Source: an uncultured Eubacterium sp. (GTDB lineage Bacteria; Bacillota; Clostridia; Lachnospirales; Lachnospiraceae). From it: 15,948 bases of DNA. The stretch covers positions 1 to 15,948 of the forward strand of contig URAI01000057.1 in assembly GCA_900545725.1 (NCBI GenBank). Reading direction: 5' to 3'. The notes under the pieces were generated by a model. That model saw only the letters and a list, made by a program, of their open reading frames with translations, ran no database searches and was not told the origin of the DNA. A program made the translations under genes and the position numbers. Shown here piece by piece: positions 1 through 6,553 of this stretch (within the stretch, counting starts at the first letter, position 1; every line of letters begins with the position of its first letter).

Positions 1-162
1 ACATTGTGAAAGCTCATCTTAAGAGCGACTAAGTTCTTCCCATATGCATACAAATTTTACATATCAGCCACAGCCGGCCCTCTGCTACATTTCAAAAACC
101 TCTGCGCTTGGGGTGACAACCGGTTGGTTACTTACTGCACGGATTGACAGTTATTTTAACAA
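1..162. other. Non-coding left edge, GC-richer than surroundings
   Basis: I see no supportable gene here; every frame on both strands is broken by stops. Roughly positions 65-150 are visibly richer in G and C than the AT-rich neighbours and contain a perfect 10-bp palindrome, CAACCGGTTG, at 117-126. The stretch lies directly downstream of the minus-strand nuclease gene, but no GC stem followed by a T-run on that strand is present, so it does not look like its terminator. It could be the edge of a structured RNA, a repeat, or the end of a feature lying outside the window. Confidence 0.4.
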
Positions 163-978
163 TTAAATATTTTTGTTGATTTCTTTCATGGCTTGATTGT
201 ATTCATTTTCGGAATATAATTTAAGAATCTGTGCTTTTGTAGCATGAAAAGTTGTTATCATGCTTATAACAGCCCTGATATTAGCCTTTTCAGTTGCTTC
301 TTTTTCAGCCTTTTCAGCAGCAATTTTTTCATATCTTTCCATTACTTCACACACGGCATTCAATCCTCCTTCAGCATTTTTTAAGAAGTCCATTCTGTTT
401 GAGAATATAGGAAACTTTGAGTTATTTACCTGTTTTTGTTTAAAGCAGGACATTAGTTCTGAAACATCAGTACCGTCATTTATTTCGGTATTTACAAATA
501 TCCTTGCTAAACCATCGTCAACTATATCAGATGTTTCACGGATTACACTGTCTACATGATATAAAGTATGCCCCTTTTTAAATATATCAAATTCAGAAAT
601 ATATACAACATATAAGTTATCTATAGAATTGAATTTATCCCTTTTTTGAGAGTCAGTAACAATTATGCTGGAAGCGTTGAAACGGACTCTTTTAAGGTGG
701 TCATCATTATCAGCTCTTTGTACTTCTATATTACATTTGGTTCCATCACCCAAAGTGCATAAAGCATCGAGCCTGACAGAACGACCATAGATATTCCTTT
801 GACTGCTTTGGACAATTACATCTTCGACAGTCAGCTTATCGTCATTTAGAATAACTCTTAATATTTCTTCACAAAAGGTTGTATCATCAGCAAGTGTTTC
901 AAAAAAAGCATCATCAATAGGGCGGAAATCTTTAACTTTTTCTTTCTTTTCTTCTAATGTAAGCATTATCGTGAACAT
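163..978 (-). CDS. Rpn-family PD-(D/E)XK nuclease / putative transposase
   Basis: This 271-residue protein looks like the Rpn (recombination-promoting nuclease) / PD-(D/E)XK transposase family, which is abundant in gut Clostridia. The opening block DFRPIDDAFFETLADD (residues 17-32) is the family's typical N-terminus. The nuclease core is visible as D71 in VRLDAL followed by E85-V-Q87 in NIEVQRAD, the D-x13-ExQ form of the motif, then RVRFNASSII. The C-terminal third contains a charged, Ala/Glu/Lys-rich helix likely to form a coiled coil (about 221-237). E. coli Rpn proteins are DNA endonucleases that promote RecA-independent recombination; activity here is inferred. The start is ambiguous: an AAAGGGGG sequence lies only 1 nt before the ATG at 978 but 13 nt before an in-frame ATG at 966 (residue 5), and the latter gives a family-like N-terminus (MLTLEEKKEK). 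It is a single gene, divergent from the MoxR cluster. Confidence 0.85.
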   Translation of the reverse strand: MFTIMLTLEEKKEKVKDFRPIDDAFFETLADDTTFCEEILRVILNDDKLTVEDVIVQSSQRNIYGRSVRLDALCTLGDGTKCNIEVQRADNDDHLKRVRFNASSIIVTDSQKRDKFNSIDNLYVVYISEFDIFKKGHTLYHVDSVIRETSDIVDDGLARIFVNTEINDGTDVSELMSCFKQKQVNNSKFPIFSNRMDFLKNAEGGLNAVCEVMERYEKIAAEKAEKEATEKANIRAVISMITTFHATKAQILKLYSENEYNQAMKEINKNI

Positions 979-1006
979 TCCCCCTTTATAAATTCTTTCT
1001 AATAAT

Positions 1007-1034
1007 ATTATAACATTAAAAACGGTAGTGGCAA
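1007..1034 (-). promoter_or_regulatory. Promoter for the Rpn-family gene
   Basis: Read on the minus strand, TTGCCA (1034-1029) is followed after 16 bp by a perfect TATAAT (1012-1007), preceded by TGT as an extended -10. It is correctly oriented and about 30 bp upstream of the gene's start codon, implying a short leader. Confidence 0.6.
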
Positions 1035-1071
1035 GAATATATTAAAATTTAGTAAAATATTACAAAAAGTC

Positions 1072-1099
1072 TTTGGATATATCGAATTTATTGTATAAT
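1072..1099 (+). promoter_or_regulatory. Probable promoter for the MoxR cluster
   Basis: A perfect TATAAT lies at 1094-1099 in the divergent intergenic region. The best -35 is a weak TTTGGA (1072-1077) at 16-bp spacing. Transcription would begin near 1106 and leave a leader of about 90 nt before the MoxR start. The -10 match is convincing; the -35 is not. Confidence 0.4.
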
Positions 1100-1197
1100 A
1101 AAACTATCGGTATAAAAGGTGATTTGCATAAATTATTTTTATATGGTGTCAGAATAGATCTGCTGGAGATGGATTATACGAATGGAGAATTATATAG

Positions 1198-2142
1198 ATG
1201 GATGAAGGATTACTTGATAAGACTAAGGATATATGGAATGAGATTAAAAAAACAATCGTAGGTAAGGATGAGATTGTTTTAAAGATACTTATGGCGGTAT
1301 TTGCCGATGGACATATACTTATAGAGGATATTCCGGGAGTTGGTAAGACTACCATGGCATTGACATTTTCTAAGGTGCTGGGACTTAAATGTAACAGAAT
1401 GCAGTTTACGCCGGATGTTATGCCGTCAGATGTTGTAGGTTTTAATGTATATAACAGGGAAAAATCATGTTTTGAATACAGGGATGGTGCTGTTATGTGT
1501 AATCTGTTTCTTGCAGATGAGATTAACAGGACATCACCTAAGACACAGTCAGCACTTTTGCAGGTTATGGAAGAGGGCAGTGTTACAGTCGATGGAGTGG
1601 AAAGACAGCTTCCAAAGCCATTTACGGTAATAGCAACACAGAATCCATATGGTTCGGTAGGAACACAAAGACTTCCTGAATCACAGCTTGACAGATTCAT
1701 GGTATGTCTTACGATGGGGTATCCATCAGTAGACGAGGAGATTGAGATACTTAAGAGTAAAAAGGAACAGACAAGAATAAAGTCAGTGCAGGCAGTCAGT
1801 GCAGATGAGCTTGTACAGATTAAGGATTATGTAAGAAATATACATGTCGATGATGAGATATACAGATATGTGGCACAGATAGCGAAGGTGAGCAGACATT
1901 CAGAAGCAATAATTCAGGGAATAAGTCCGAGAGGCAGTATTGCAATTATAGGAATGGCGAAGGCGTGTGCATTTGTAAATGGAAGAGATTATGTTATTCC
2001 ATCTGATGTATCATCGGTTATAGAAGATGTTGCAGCACACAGAATAGTTGTAAAGCACGGAATTAATTCAAAGAGATATCCGGCAAGGGAGGTTATAAGA
2101 GATATCGTAAAGCGGGTTGATGTTCCACGTATAGGAAGATGA
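1198..2142 (+). CDS. MoxR-family AAA+ ATPase
   Basis: This is a cytoplasmic 314-residue AAA+ ATPase of the MoxR family, usual length for the group. Visible motifs are Walker A in IPGVGKTTMA (K50, T51), Walker B in LFLADEINR (D107, E108), the family-typical block SALLQVMEEG, sensor 1 in VIATQNPYG (N149), the LPESQLDRF segment with a candidate arginine finger (R166), and sensor 2 in SPRGSIAI (R245) inside the C-terminal lid. MoxR proteins are thought to act as chaperone-like ATPases that mature or activate partners, often ones encoded beside a DUF58 protein, exactly as here. The ATG start at 1198 is preceded by a GGAG about 9 nt upstream. The stop is separated from the DUF58 start by only 14 nt, consistent with one transcript. 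The specific client is unknown; the DUF58 and transglutaminase proteins downstream are the obvious candidates by context. Confidence 0.93.
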   Translation: MDEGLLDKTKDIWNEIKKTIVGKDEIVLKILMAVFADGHILIEDIPGVGKTTMALTFSKVLGLKCNRMQFTPDVMPSDVVGFNVYNREKSCFEYRDGAVMCNLFLADEINRTSPKTQSALLQVMEEGSVTVDGVERQLPKPFTVIATQNPYGSVGTQRLPESQLDRFMVCLTMGYPSVDEEIEILKSKKEQTRIKSVQAVSADELVQIKDYVRNIHVDDEIYRYVAQIAKVSRHSEAIIQGISPRGSIAIIGMAKACAFVNGRDYVIPSDVSSVIEDVAAHRIVVKHGINSKRYPAREVIRDIVKRVDVPRIGR

Positions 2143-2175
2143 GATTAGTGTGAAAAATGGAGATTAGTGTGAAAA
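2141..2175 (+). repeat. 16-bp tandem duplication at the DUF58 start
   Basis: GAGATTAGTGTGAAAA occurs at 2141-2156 and again at 2160-2175, separated by the ATG start codon (2157-2159) of the DUF58 gene. One copy overlaps the MoxR stop codon and forms the leader; the other encodes the first residues. It looks like a recent replication-slippage duplication of the translation-initiation region. Confidence 0.9.
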
Positions 2176-3299
2176 GAAGAAAAGTGGGATATCTTATATG
2201 CCTTTTTTGTATATTATGGATAAATGTATTATATGTGGATTATAGTGCATTTATGCTGCTGGTATTATTTGTGGCAGTTCCATTAATATCTTTGATATAT
2301 ATGCGTATTGCATGGCTTTTGATGAGGGTTAAGCTTATAACAAAGAATATGTGTATACCAAAAGAAGATATAAGAATATCGGTAAAGAACAAAAGCAGAC
2401 TGGCAGGGATACTTAACAGGACTGTTAATGTGGATGTACGAATGAGTTTTTTAAAGAAAAAGCTTAATTATGATGTTAAATATTATAAGAATATAACAGA
2501 AATCAACATTATACCTGAACATGCAGGTTATGTGAATGTTACGATAAAGAGTTTTGTAATATATGATTTCCTTATGATTTTTAAAGGAAAGAGAAAGATT
2601 AACAGGACTAAGAGCATAGCTGTTTTTCCTGAACTTGCATATGCATCAGAGGATAAAAGGAGTGAGGCAGAGTACAGGTATTATGGAGCTTCTGATGAAT
2701 ATGAATTTTCTTATGAGCCGGAGGATAATACAGAGGTAATAGATTTAAGACAATACAGGCAGGGAGATGCTATTAATCATATTCACTGGAATCTTAGCAC
2801 AGCGGGTGATGAATATATTGTAAGACAGTATGGAAGTGCCATAAAGCAGGAAAATATTATTATTGCTGATATTATATGCGTAAATAATGAAAAGGAACGG
2901 TTTGTTCTGGATGATATATATAGTGCTTTGTATTCTGCCGGCAATGTATATGCTGAAAATGGAATCAGTGCGTCTTATGCCGTATGGGATGACAAGGCAC
3001 AGGAGGTATTATTGTATTCATTTTATGATGAGGATTCACTTTGTGAGGCAGTATGCAGGCTTATGAGAATGGAAGGCTGTAATAATGGAGCGGCAAATGT
3101 AATAGCGGCACTTAAAGGACATGATTACCAGACGGAATATAAGATAACTGTAATTACAACAGATGGTTTTACAGGCATAAATGATATTCAGAATGAAGAA
3201 TATGCTGCGGATGGGTTATATCAGGATGAATATAATATTTATAATATTAACAGCATGGATATTAAAGATATACCGGATAATATGTACGATTTTATATAA
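2157..3299 (+). CDS. DUF58 domain protein, membrane-anchored
   Basis: A 380-residue protein with two hydrophobic helices near the N-terminus (about residues 12-28 and 31-54), a soluble region, and the diagnostic DUF58 signature at about residues 195-225: VIDLRQYRQGD, then INHIHWNLSTAGDEYIVRQY. DUF58 proteins are commonly encoded next to MoxR ATPases and transglutaminase-like membrane proteins; their biochemical role is not settled. The vWA-like fold of the C-terminal half normally has a DxSxS metal site; here the equivalent strand reads IIIADIICV (D238), without the serines, so metal binding is doubtful. The start at ATG 2157 sits between two copies of a 16-bp duplication. An in-frame GTG at 2169 has a GGAG upstream and is a credible alternative start giving a product 4 residues shorter. 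Confidence 0.88.
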   Translation: MEISVKRRKVGYLICLFCILWINVLYVDYSAFMLLVLFVAVPLISLIYMRIAWLLMRVKLITKNMCIPKEDIRISVKNKSRLAGILNRTVNVDVRMSFLKKKLNYDVKYYKNITEINIIPEHAGYVNVTIKSFVIYDFLMIFKGKRKINRTKSIAVFPELAYASEDKRSEAEYRYYGASDEYEFSYEPEDNTEVIDLRQYRQGDAINHIHWNLSTAGDEYIVRQYGSAIKQENIIIADIICVNNEKERFVLDDIYSALYSAGNVYAENGISASYAVWDDKAQEVLLYSFYDEDSLCEAVCRLMRMEGCNNGAANVIAALKGHDYQTEYKITVITTDGFTGINDIQNEEYAADGLYQDEYNIYNINSMDIKDIPDNMYDFI

Positions 3300-3304
3300 A
3301 TTTT

Positions 3305-3614
3305 CTTATCCTTTAACGTCTGTGGCGTTCAATATATAGGATAATAGGCGTGATTTATATAGGGTATAAGCAGCCGTTGATTGTGGATGAGAAACCGTCT
3401 GTATTGATTTGTTATAGCCTCTTAATTGCAGGGAGATTGAGAGATGGAGATAGTGTGGATGATCAGATTGATAAACTGATTATTCACAAGTTCATAAATG
3501 AACTGTCTATTTGTTTCAGGGCAGAACAAATAGACACTGATGGCAGAAGAAAAATCGTCTGTGCGAAATTTCTTCGCATCTTCGCAACAAAATCTGCTCG
3601 GAAATAAGGATAAG
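3305..3614. repeat. MITE-like element with 9-bp inverted ends (putative)
   Basis: This 326-bp gap interrupts an otherwise tightly packed cluster. It begins with CTTATCCTT (3305-3313) and ends with its exact inverse, AAGGATAAG (3606-3614). Inside are a perfect 12-bp hairpin (TGTCTATTTGTT at 3504-3515 with AACAAATAGACA at 3525-3536, 9-nt loop), a small hairpin GTTCAT/ATGAAC (3490-3503) and another TGCGAA/TTCGCA (3562-3578). None is followed by a T-run, so they are not intrinsic terminators. A GTG-started 85-codon frame crosses it but shows no recognisable domain. I see no clear target-site duplication. The right end provides the only SD-like AAGGA before the downstream gene. A short non-autonomous mobile repeat is the best reading, but it is inference. 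Confidence 0.4.
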
Positions 3615-3625
3615 TGTGAAATAGT

Positions 3626-5959
3626 ATGGTTATCAGCAATGGGAGAAGGAAAGAAAGCCTTGCAGCGTTAAGGCTTTGGTCGGAATATCTTATAAGAATA
3701 GTACTTGTAGGCATTGGAACATCGGGAATAATGGAGATATTAATATCATGCGCTGCACCTGGTGTCCAAAGCAGTGGAATATTTCTGTTTTCATGGGGGT
3801 TAGCGGCTATATTTGCAGCTGTATTTTATCAAAGTAATTCATGGAAAGTCTGCATCGTGCCAGCAGGACTTCTTATAATGCTGGGTATATGGAAGTACAG
3901 CCTTATAGCAGATGGAATGACTGGAATTGTCAATGATATATTAAAGCTGGCAAAGGATACATATAGTATTGAATATGATAATATATCCATTGGCGGGTTT
4001 GATGGAAGTACATTTAATAACAGCAGAACAATGGCGCTTATGTTTATGGCAGTAATTATAGTTTTTTTTGTAACAGTTGTTGTTACATATGTAGAAAATA
4101 TGATAGGCGCAGTTCTTATAGTAGTGCCATTTATTTTATTATTTGCAGTCTTTAATATATTGCCTGACACGTTATCTGTTGTAATGTGTACAGCTTTTGT
4201 ATTCGGCGTATCAGCTAACAGACACAGGGGCAATTATATTCAGACGGCAGTGGTACTTGTGGTTAGCTGCGCAGCTGCATTGTTATGCATATCATTTGTA
4301 CCAACAGATGATTTTAAGAGGGCAGATGTGTTTGACAGGGCTAATATAAAGGTACAGCAGGGCATTGATTATATATATAATAATGGTACACTATCAGATG
4401 GAACGGCACATGCAGGAATGGATAATGGAAAGCTTGGAAGAATTGACAGTATACGTTATAACGACAATAAAATTCTTACACTTACGACGGCAGATACTGG
4501 AAAAAACCAGTATTTTCCTGAGTTTATCGGCATGGATTACAATGATAATTCATGGGAGAATAACCAGATAGACGAACCGGTGCATATTACTGATGAAATT
4601 GTGTATTTTCTGGAGAAATATCCCGATATGAGGGACTATATAGACGGTGGAAGCGGAGAGTTTTATGATATTGTAGACAGATACAGATATTCTCTAAGTT
4701 ATGAAAACTTAGATAAAACAAGGGATGGAAACGCTTACAGTATAAATGTAGATAACTTTGGAGTATTTTATAAACTTTTCTCTGAGGAAAGTAATGATGA
4801 AAAATATTATAATCCATTTAATATTATAAAATATGATGAGCTGTATTACAGAAAACAGGTATATGATAGATATCTTGATGTGCCTGATAGTATAAAGAGC
4901 ATTGTAAGGGATATGCTTGGGGACATAACATGTACTACAGTACAGGAAAAAGAAAGTTATATTAATAACGTTAAGAATTATCTCAGAGATAATTATACAT
5001 ACAGTTCAAGTCCCGGAAGAGTGCCTGATGGTAAGGATTTTATAACATATTTTCTGACAGAGAGTAAAAACGGATATTGTACTTATTTTGCAAGTTCGGC
5101 AGTTATGATGTTAAGAAGTGCAGGGATTCCGGCAAGATATGTTGAAGGGTATGCACTTACGGCTAATCAGATTACTGACGGCATTGCCGGCAACGGATTA
5201 ATTCAAAGATATACAGGAGAAAAGAGACAGCATGCTTTTGATTATCAGACGAGGACACTTGCTGTAACAGACAGGGCGGCTCATGCATGGGCTGAGGCAT
5301 ATATGGACGGATATGGCTGGGTAACAGTTGAGACGACACCGGGAAGTGCTTCATTTGGTGTATCATCACTTGATTTAACACAGGCAATTGTTCAAAAGAA
5401 TAATAATAATGCGACAGATGTGAACATCGAAGATGAAAGTTTGAAAAATCAGGAAGAGACGGCGCCGGAAAGCGTGAAGAATGAGGCTGATACTAAGACG
5501 AAGACAGAAGTTCAGACACAGTCACAGCAGACAGACAATAATAATGTGCCGGATAATGTTAATTCTATTAATAGAAGAACTTTTATGGTAATTATAACAA
5601 TATGTGCTATTATTGCAGTCATATCAGGTATTGTTATAGCCGGCATTTATGATAGCAGGAAAAAGAAAATACAGCGATGTGTTGATAATGGTGATGTACT
5701 TTATATGTATACATATCTTGAAAGAATATTAAAAAAGAGCGGCCTCGAAAGGATGGCAGGCATGGATTACAAAGAATATGCGGCTATGCTTGATGAAAAG
5801 AACAGCATATGCCATGACAATGATATTATACATATAATGGACTGTGTTTTAGAGTGCAGATTTTCGCCAGATGGAATGACAGATGATAATAAGCCGGATA
5901 GGATTGATGCAGCCAATAAGATGAATAATATCATATACGGATTAAGGCATAACAATTAA
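3626..5959 (+). CDS. Transglutaminase-like membrane protein (TgpA type)
   Basis: A 777-residue membrane protein with the layout of TgpA/YebA-like proteins. The N-terminus has six or seven hydrophobic segments (about residues 20-225), then a long extracytoplasmic region with a transglutaminase/cysteine-protease-like core: C485 in NGYCTYFASS, AGIPARYVEGY just after, and H553 in AAHAWAEAYMDGYGW. The third triad position, usually Asp, reads Glu (E569 in VETTPG). A Gln/Asn/Thr-rich linker (about 585-645) leads to one more membrane helix (about 652-676) and a cytoplasmic tail like the DUF4129 region (YMYTYLERILKKSGL, MDYKEYAAML). Substrate is unknown; a role in surface protein or envelope processing with the MoxR and DUF58 partners is inferred. 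The ATG at 3626 has only a distant SD-like AAGGA (3606-3610). The last codons belong to a tandem repeat that continues past the stop. Confidence 0.9.
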   Translation: MVISNGRRKESLAALRLWSEYLIRIVLVGIGTSGIMEILISCAAPGVQSSGIFLFSWGLAAIFAAVFYQSNSWKVCIVPAGLLIMLGIWKYSLIADGMTGIVNDILKLAKDTYSIEYDNISIGGFDGSTFNNSRTMALMFMAVIIVFFVTVVVTYVENMIGAVLIVVPFILLFAVFNILPDTLSVVMCTAFVFGVSANRHRGNYIQTAVVLVVSCAAALLCISFVPTDDFKRADVFDRANIKVQQGIDYIYNNGTLSDGTAHAGMDNGKLGRIDSIRYNDNKILTLTTADTGKNQYFPEFIGMDYNDNSWENNQIDEPVHITDEIVYFLEKYPDMRDYIDGGSGEFYDIVDRYRYSLSYENLDKTRDGNAYSINVDNFGVFYKLFSEESNDEKYYNPFNIIKYDELYYRKQVYDRYLDVPDSIKSIVRDMLGDITCTTVQEKESYINNVKNYLRDNYTYSSSPGRVPDGKDFITYFLTESKNGYCTYFASSAVMMLRSAGIPARYVEGYALTANQITDGIAGNGLIQRYTGEKRQHAFDYQTRTLAVTDRAAHAWAEAYMDGYGWVTVETTPGSASFGVSSLDLTQAIVQKNNNNATDVNIEDESLKNQEETAPESVKNEADTKTKTEVQTQSQQTDNNNVPDNVNSINRRTFMVIITICAIIAVISGIVIAGIYDSRKKKIQRCVDNGDVLYMYTYLERILKKSGLERMAGMDYKEYAAMLDEKNSICHDNDIIHIMDCVLECRFSPDGMTDDNKPDRIDAANKMNNIIYGLRHNN

Positions 5960-6112
5960 TAAAAGATATCATATATGGATTAAGGCATAACAAAAATGAA
6001 AGATATCATATATGGATTAAGGCATAACAATTAATAAAATATATCCGATATGGATTAAGCTGTAATAATAATGAGGATATCATATATTGAATAAAGAATA
6101 ACGAAAATAAGT
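5928..6112 (+). repeat. Five imperfect 36-38 bp tandem repeats from gene 3' end
   Basis: Units begin with ATATC at 5928, 5966, 6003, 6041 and 6077 (periods 38, 37, 38, 36). The first unit contains the last codons and stop of the transglutaminase gene; the second and third are nearly identical to it, including GGATTAAGGCATAACAA; the fourth and fifth are progressively diverged. Because the period is not a multiple of three, the copies do not extend the protein in frame. Confidence 0.88.
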
Positions 6113-6398
6113 AATATTACATATGGTCTAAAACATTGTAAAGATTAATGATTTTATAAATATTTTGTAATTTTACAGCTTTATTTAATAAATATATCAG
6201 GATAATTGTGATATCATAATATTATATGTAATGGCAGATTTAATATAATATACTGCACAGATATAATATATTTTTATAATATTGTAAGACTATGATAACT
6301 GCCATGATATCAAAAAGCAATTCACTTAATAATCCATTTTGAGAAATTATTATTACAGATATGGCGTTGATGACAAATATTATCAGAACATGCCTATA
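6113..6398. other. Very AT-rich intergenic stretch without a gene
   Basis: No frame with coding character and no recognisable RNA gene is present. It contains a 10-bp palindrome GTAATATTAC (6112-6121), a 16-bp imperfect dyad ATTGTGATATCATAAT (6205-6220, 7 of 8 pairs), and ATGGCAG/CTGCCAT far apart around 6231 and 6301. Several TATAAT-like words occur by composition. I see no GC-rich terminator for the upstream gene. Confidence 0.5.
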
Positions 6399-6437
6399 TT
6401 GTCTAAAAAATAACCCACTTTGTTTAAAATATAACTA
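6399..6437 (+). promoter_or_regulatory. Two in-phase direct repeats resembling Rex operators
   Basis: TTGTCTAAAAAATAACCC (6399-6416) and TTGTTTAAAATATAACTA (6420-6437) are imperfect direct repeats 21 bp apart, two helical turns, ending 2 bp before the hydrogenase -35. Against the Rex-type consensus TTGTTAA-N4-TTAACAA, the second matches 11 of 14 defined positions and the first 9 of 14. Rex senses the NADH/NAD+ ratio and represses hydrogenase and fermentation genes in many Clostridia, so the site fits the operon. In AT-rich DNA partial matches are common, which limits confidence. Confidence 0.4.
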
Positions 6438-6439
6438 AA

Positions 6440-6469
6440 TTGCATTATTATACATTAATGTGTTAAAAT
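6440..6469 (+). promoter_or_regulatory. Promoter of the hydrogenase operon
   Basis: TTGCAT (6440-6445) is followed after 18 bp by TAAAAT (6464-6469) with an extended -10 TGT just before it. Transcription would start near 6476, about 78 nt before the GTG start. The spacer contains the palindrome ACATTAATGT (6452-6461), a possible operator. Confidence 0.5.
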
Positions 6470-6553
6470 GTTTCGGCAGTACTATATTTAGGAAATAATG
6501 TTTTGTAATTGTAATCTTTTATGGAAAATTAATAGAAAATGGGAGAGTGAAAA

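Noticed and set aside
145..173. TTGACA (145-150) with a downstream ATATTT as a plus-strand promoter
   Set aside because: It would fire antisense into the Rpn-family gene, and the -10 is poor; probably a chance match.
1073..1261. A 62-codon frame upstream of and overlapping the MoxR start
   Set aside because: It runs through the promoter (-10 at 1094-1099) and into the MoxR coding sequence in another frame, with no SD or family resemblance.
1149..1700. A 183-codon antisense frame over the MoxR gene
   Set aside because: Opposite a clear AAA+ ATPase with all its motifs; no independent support.
3562..3578. TGCGAA/TTCGCA hairpin as a transcription terminator
   Set aside because: Short stem and no following T-run; termination here would silence the downstream gene of the same module.
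3350..3607. An 85-codon GTG-started frame between the DUF58 and transglutaminase genes
   Set aside because: No SD, no recognisable domain, and it spans the inverted-end element with its hairpins; the frame most likely reflects a non-coding repeat.
6205..6220. ATTGTGATATCATAAT as a CRP/FNR-family operator
   Set aside because: One mismatch in the dyad, about 230 bp from the promoter, and such palindromes are common in DNA this AT-rich.
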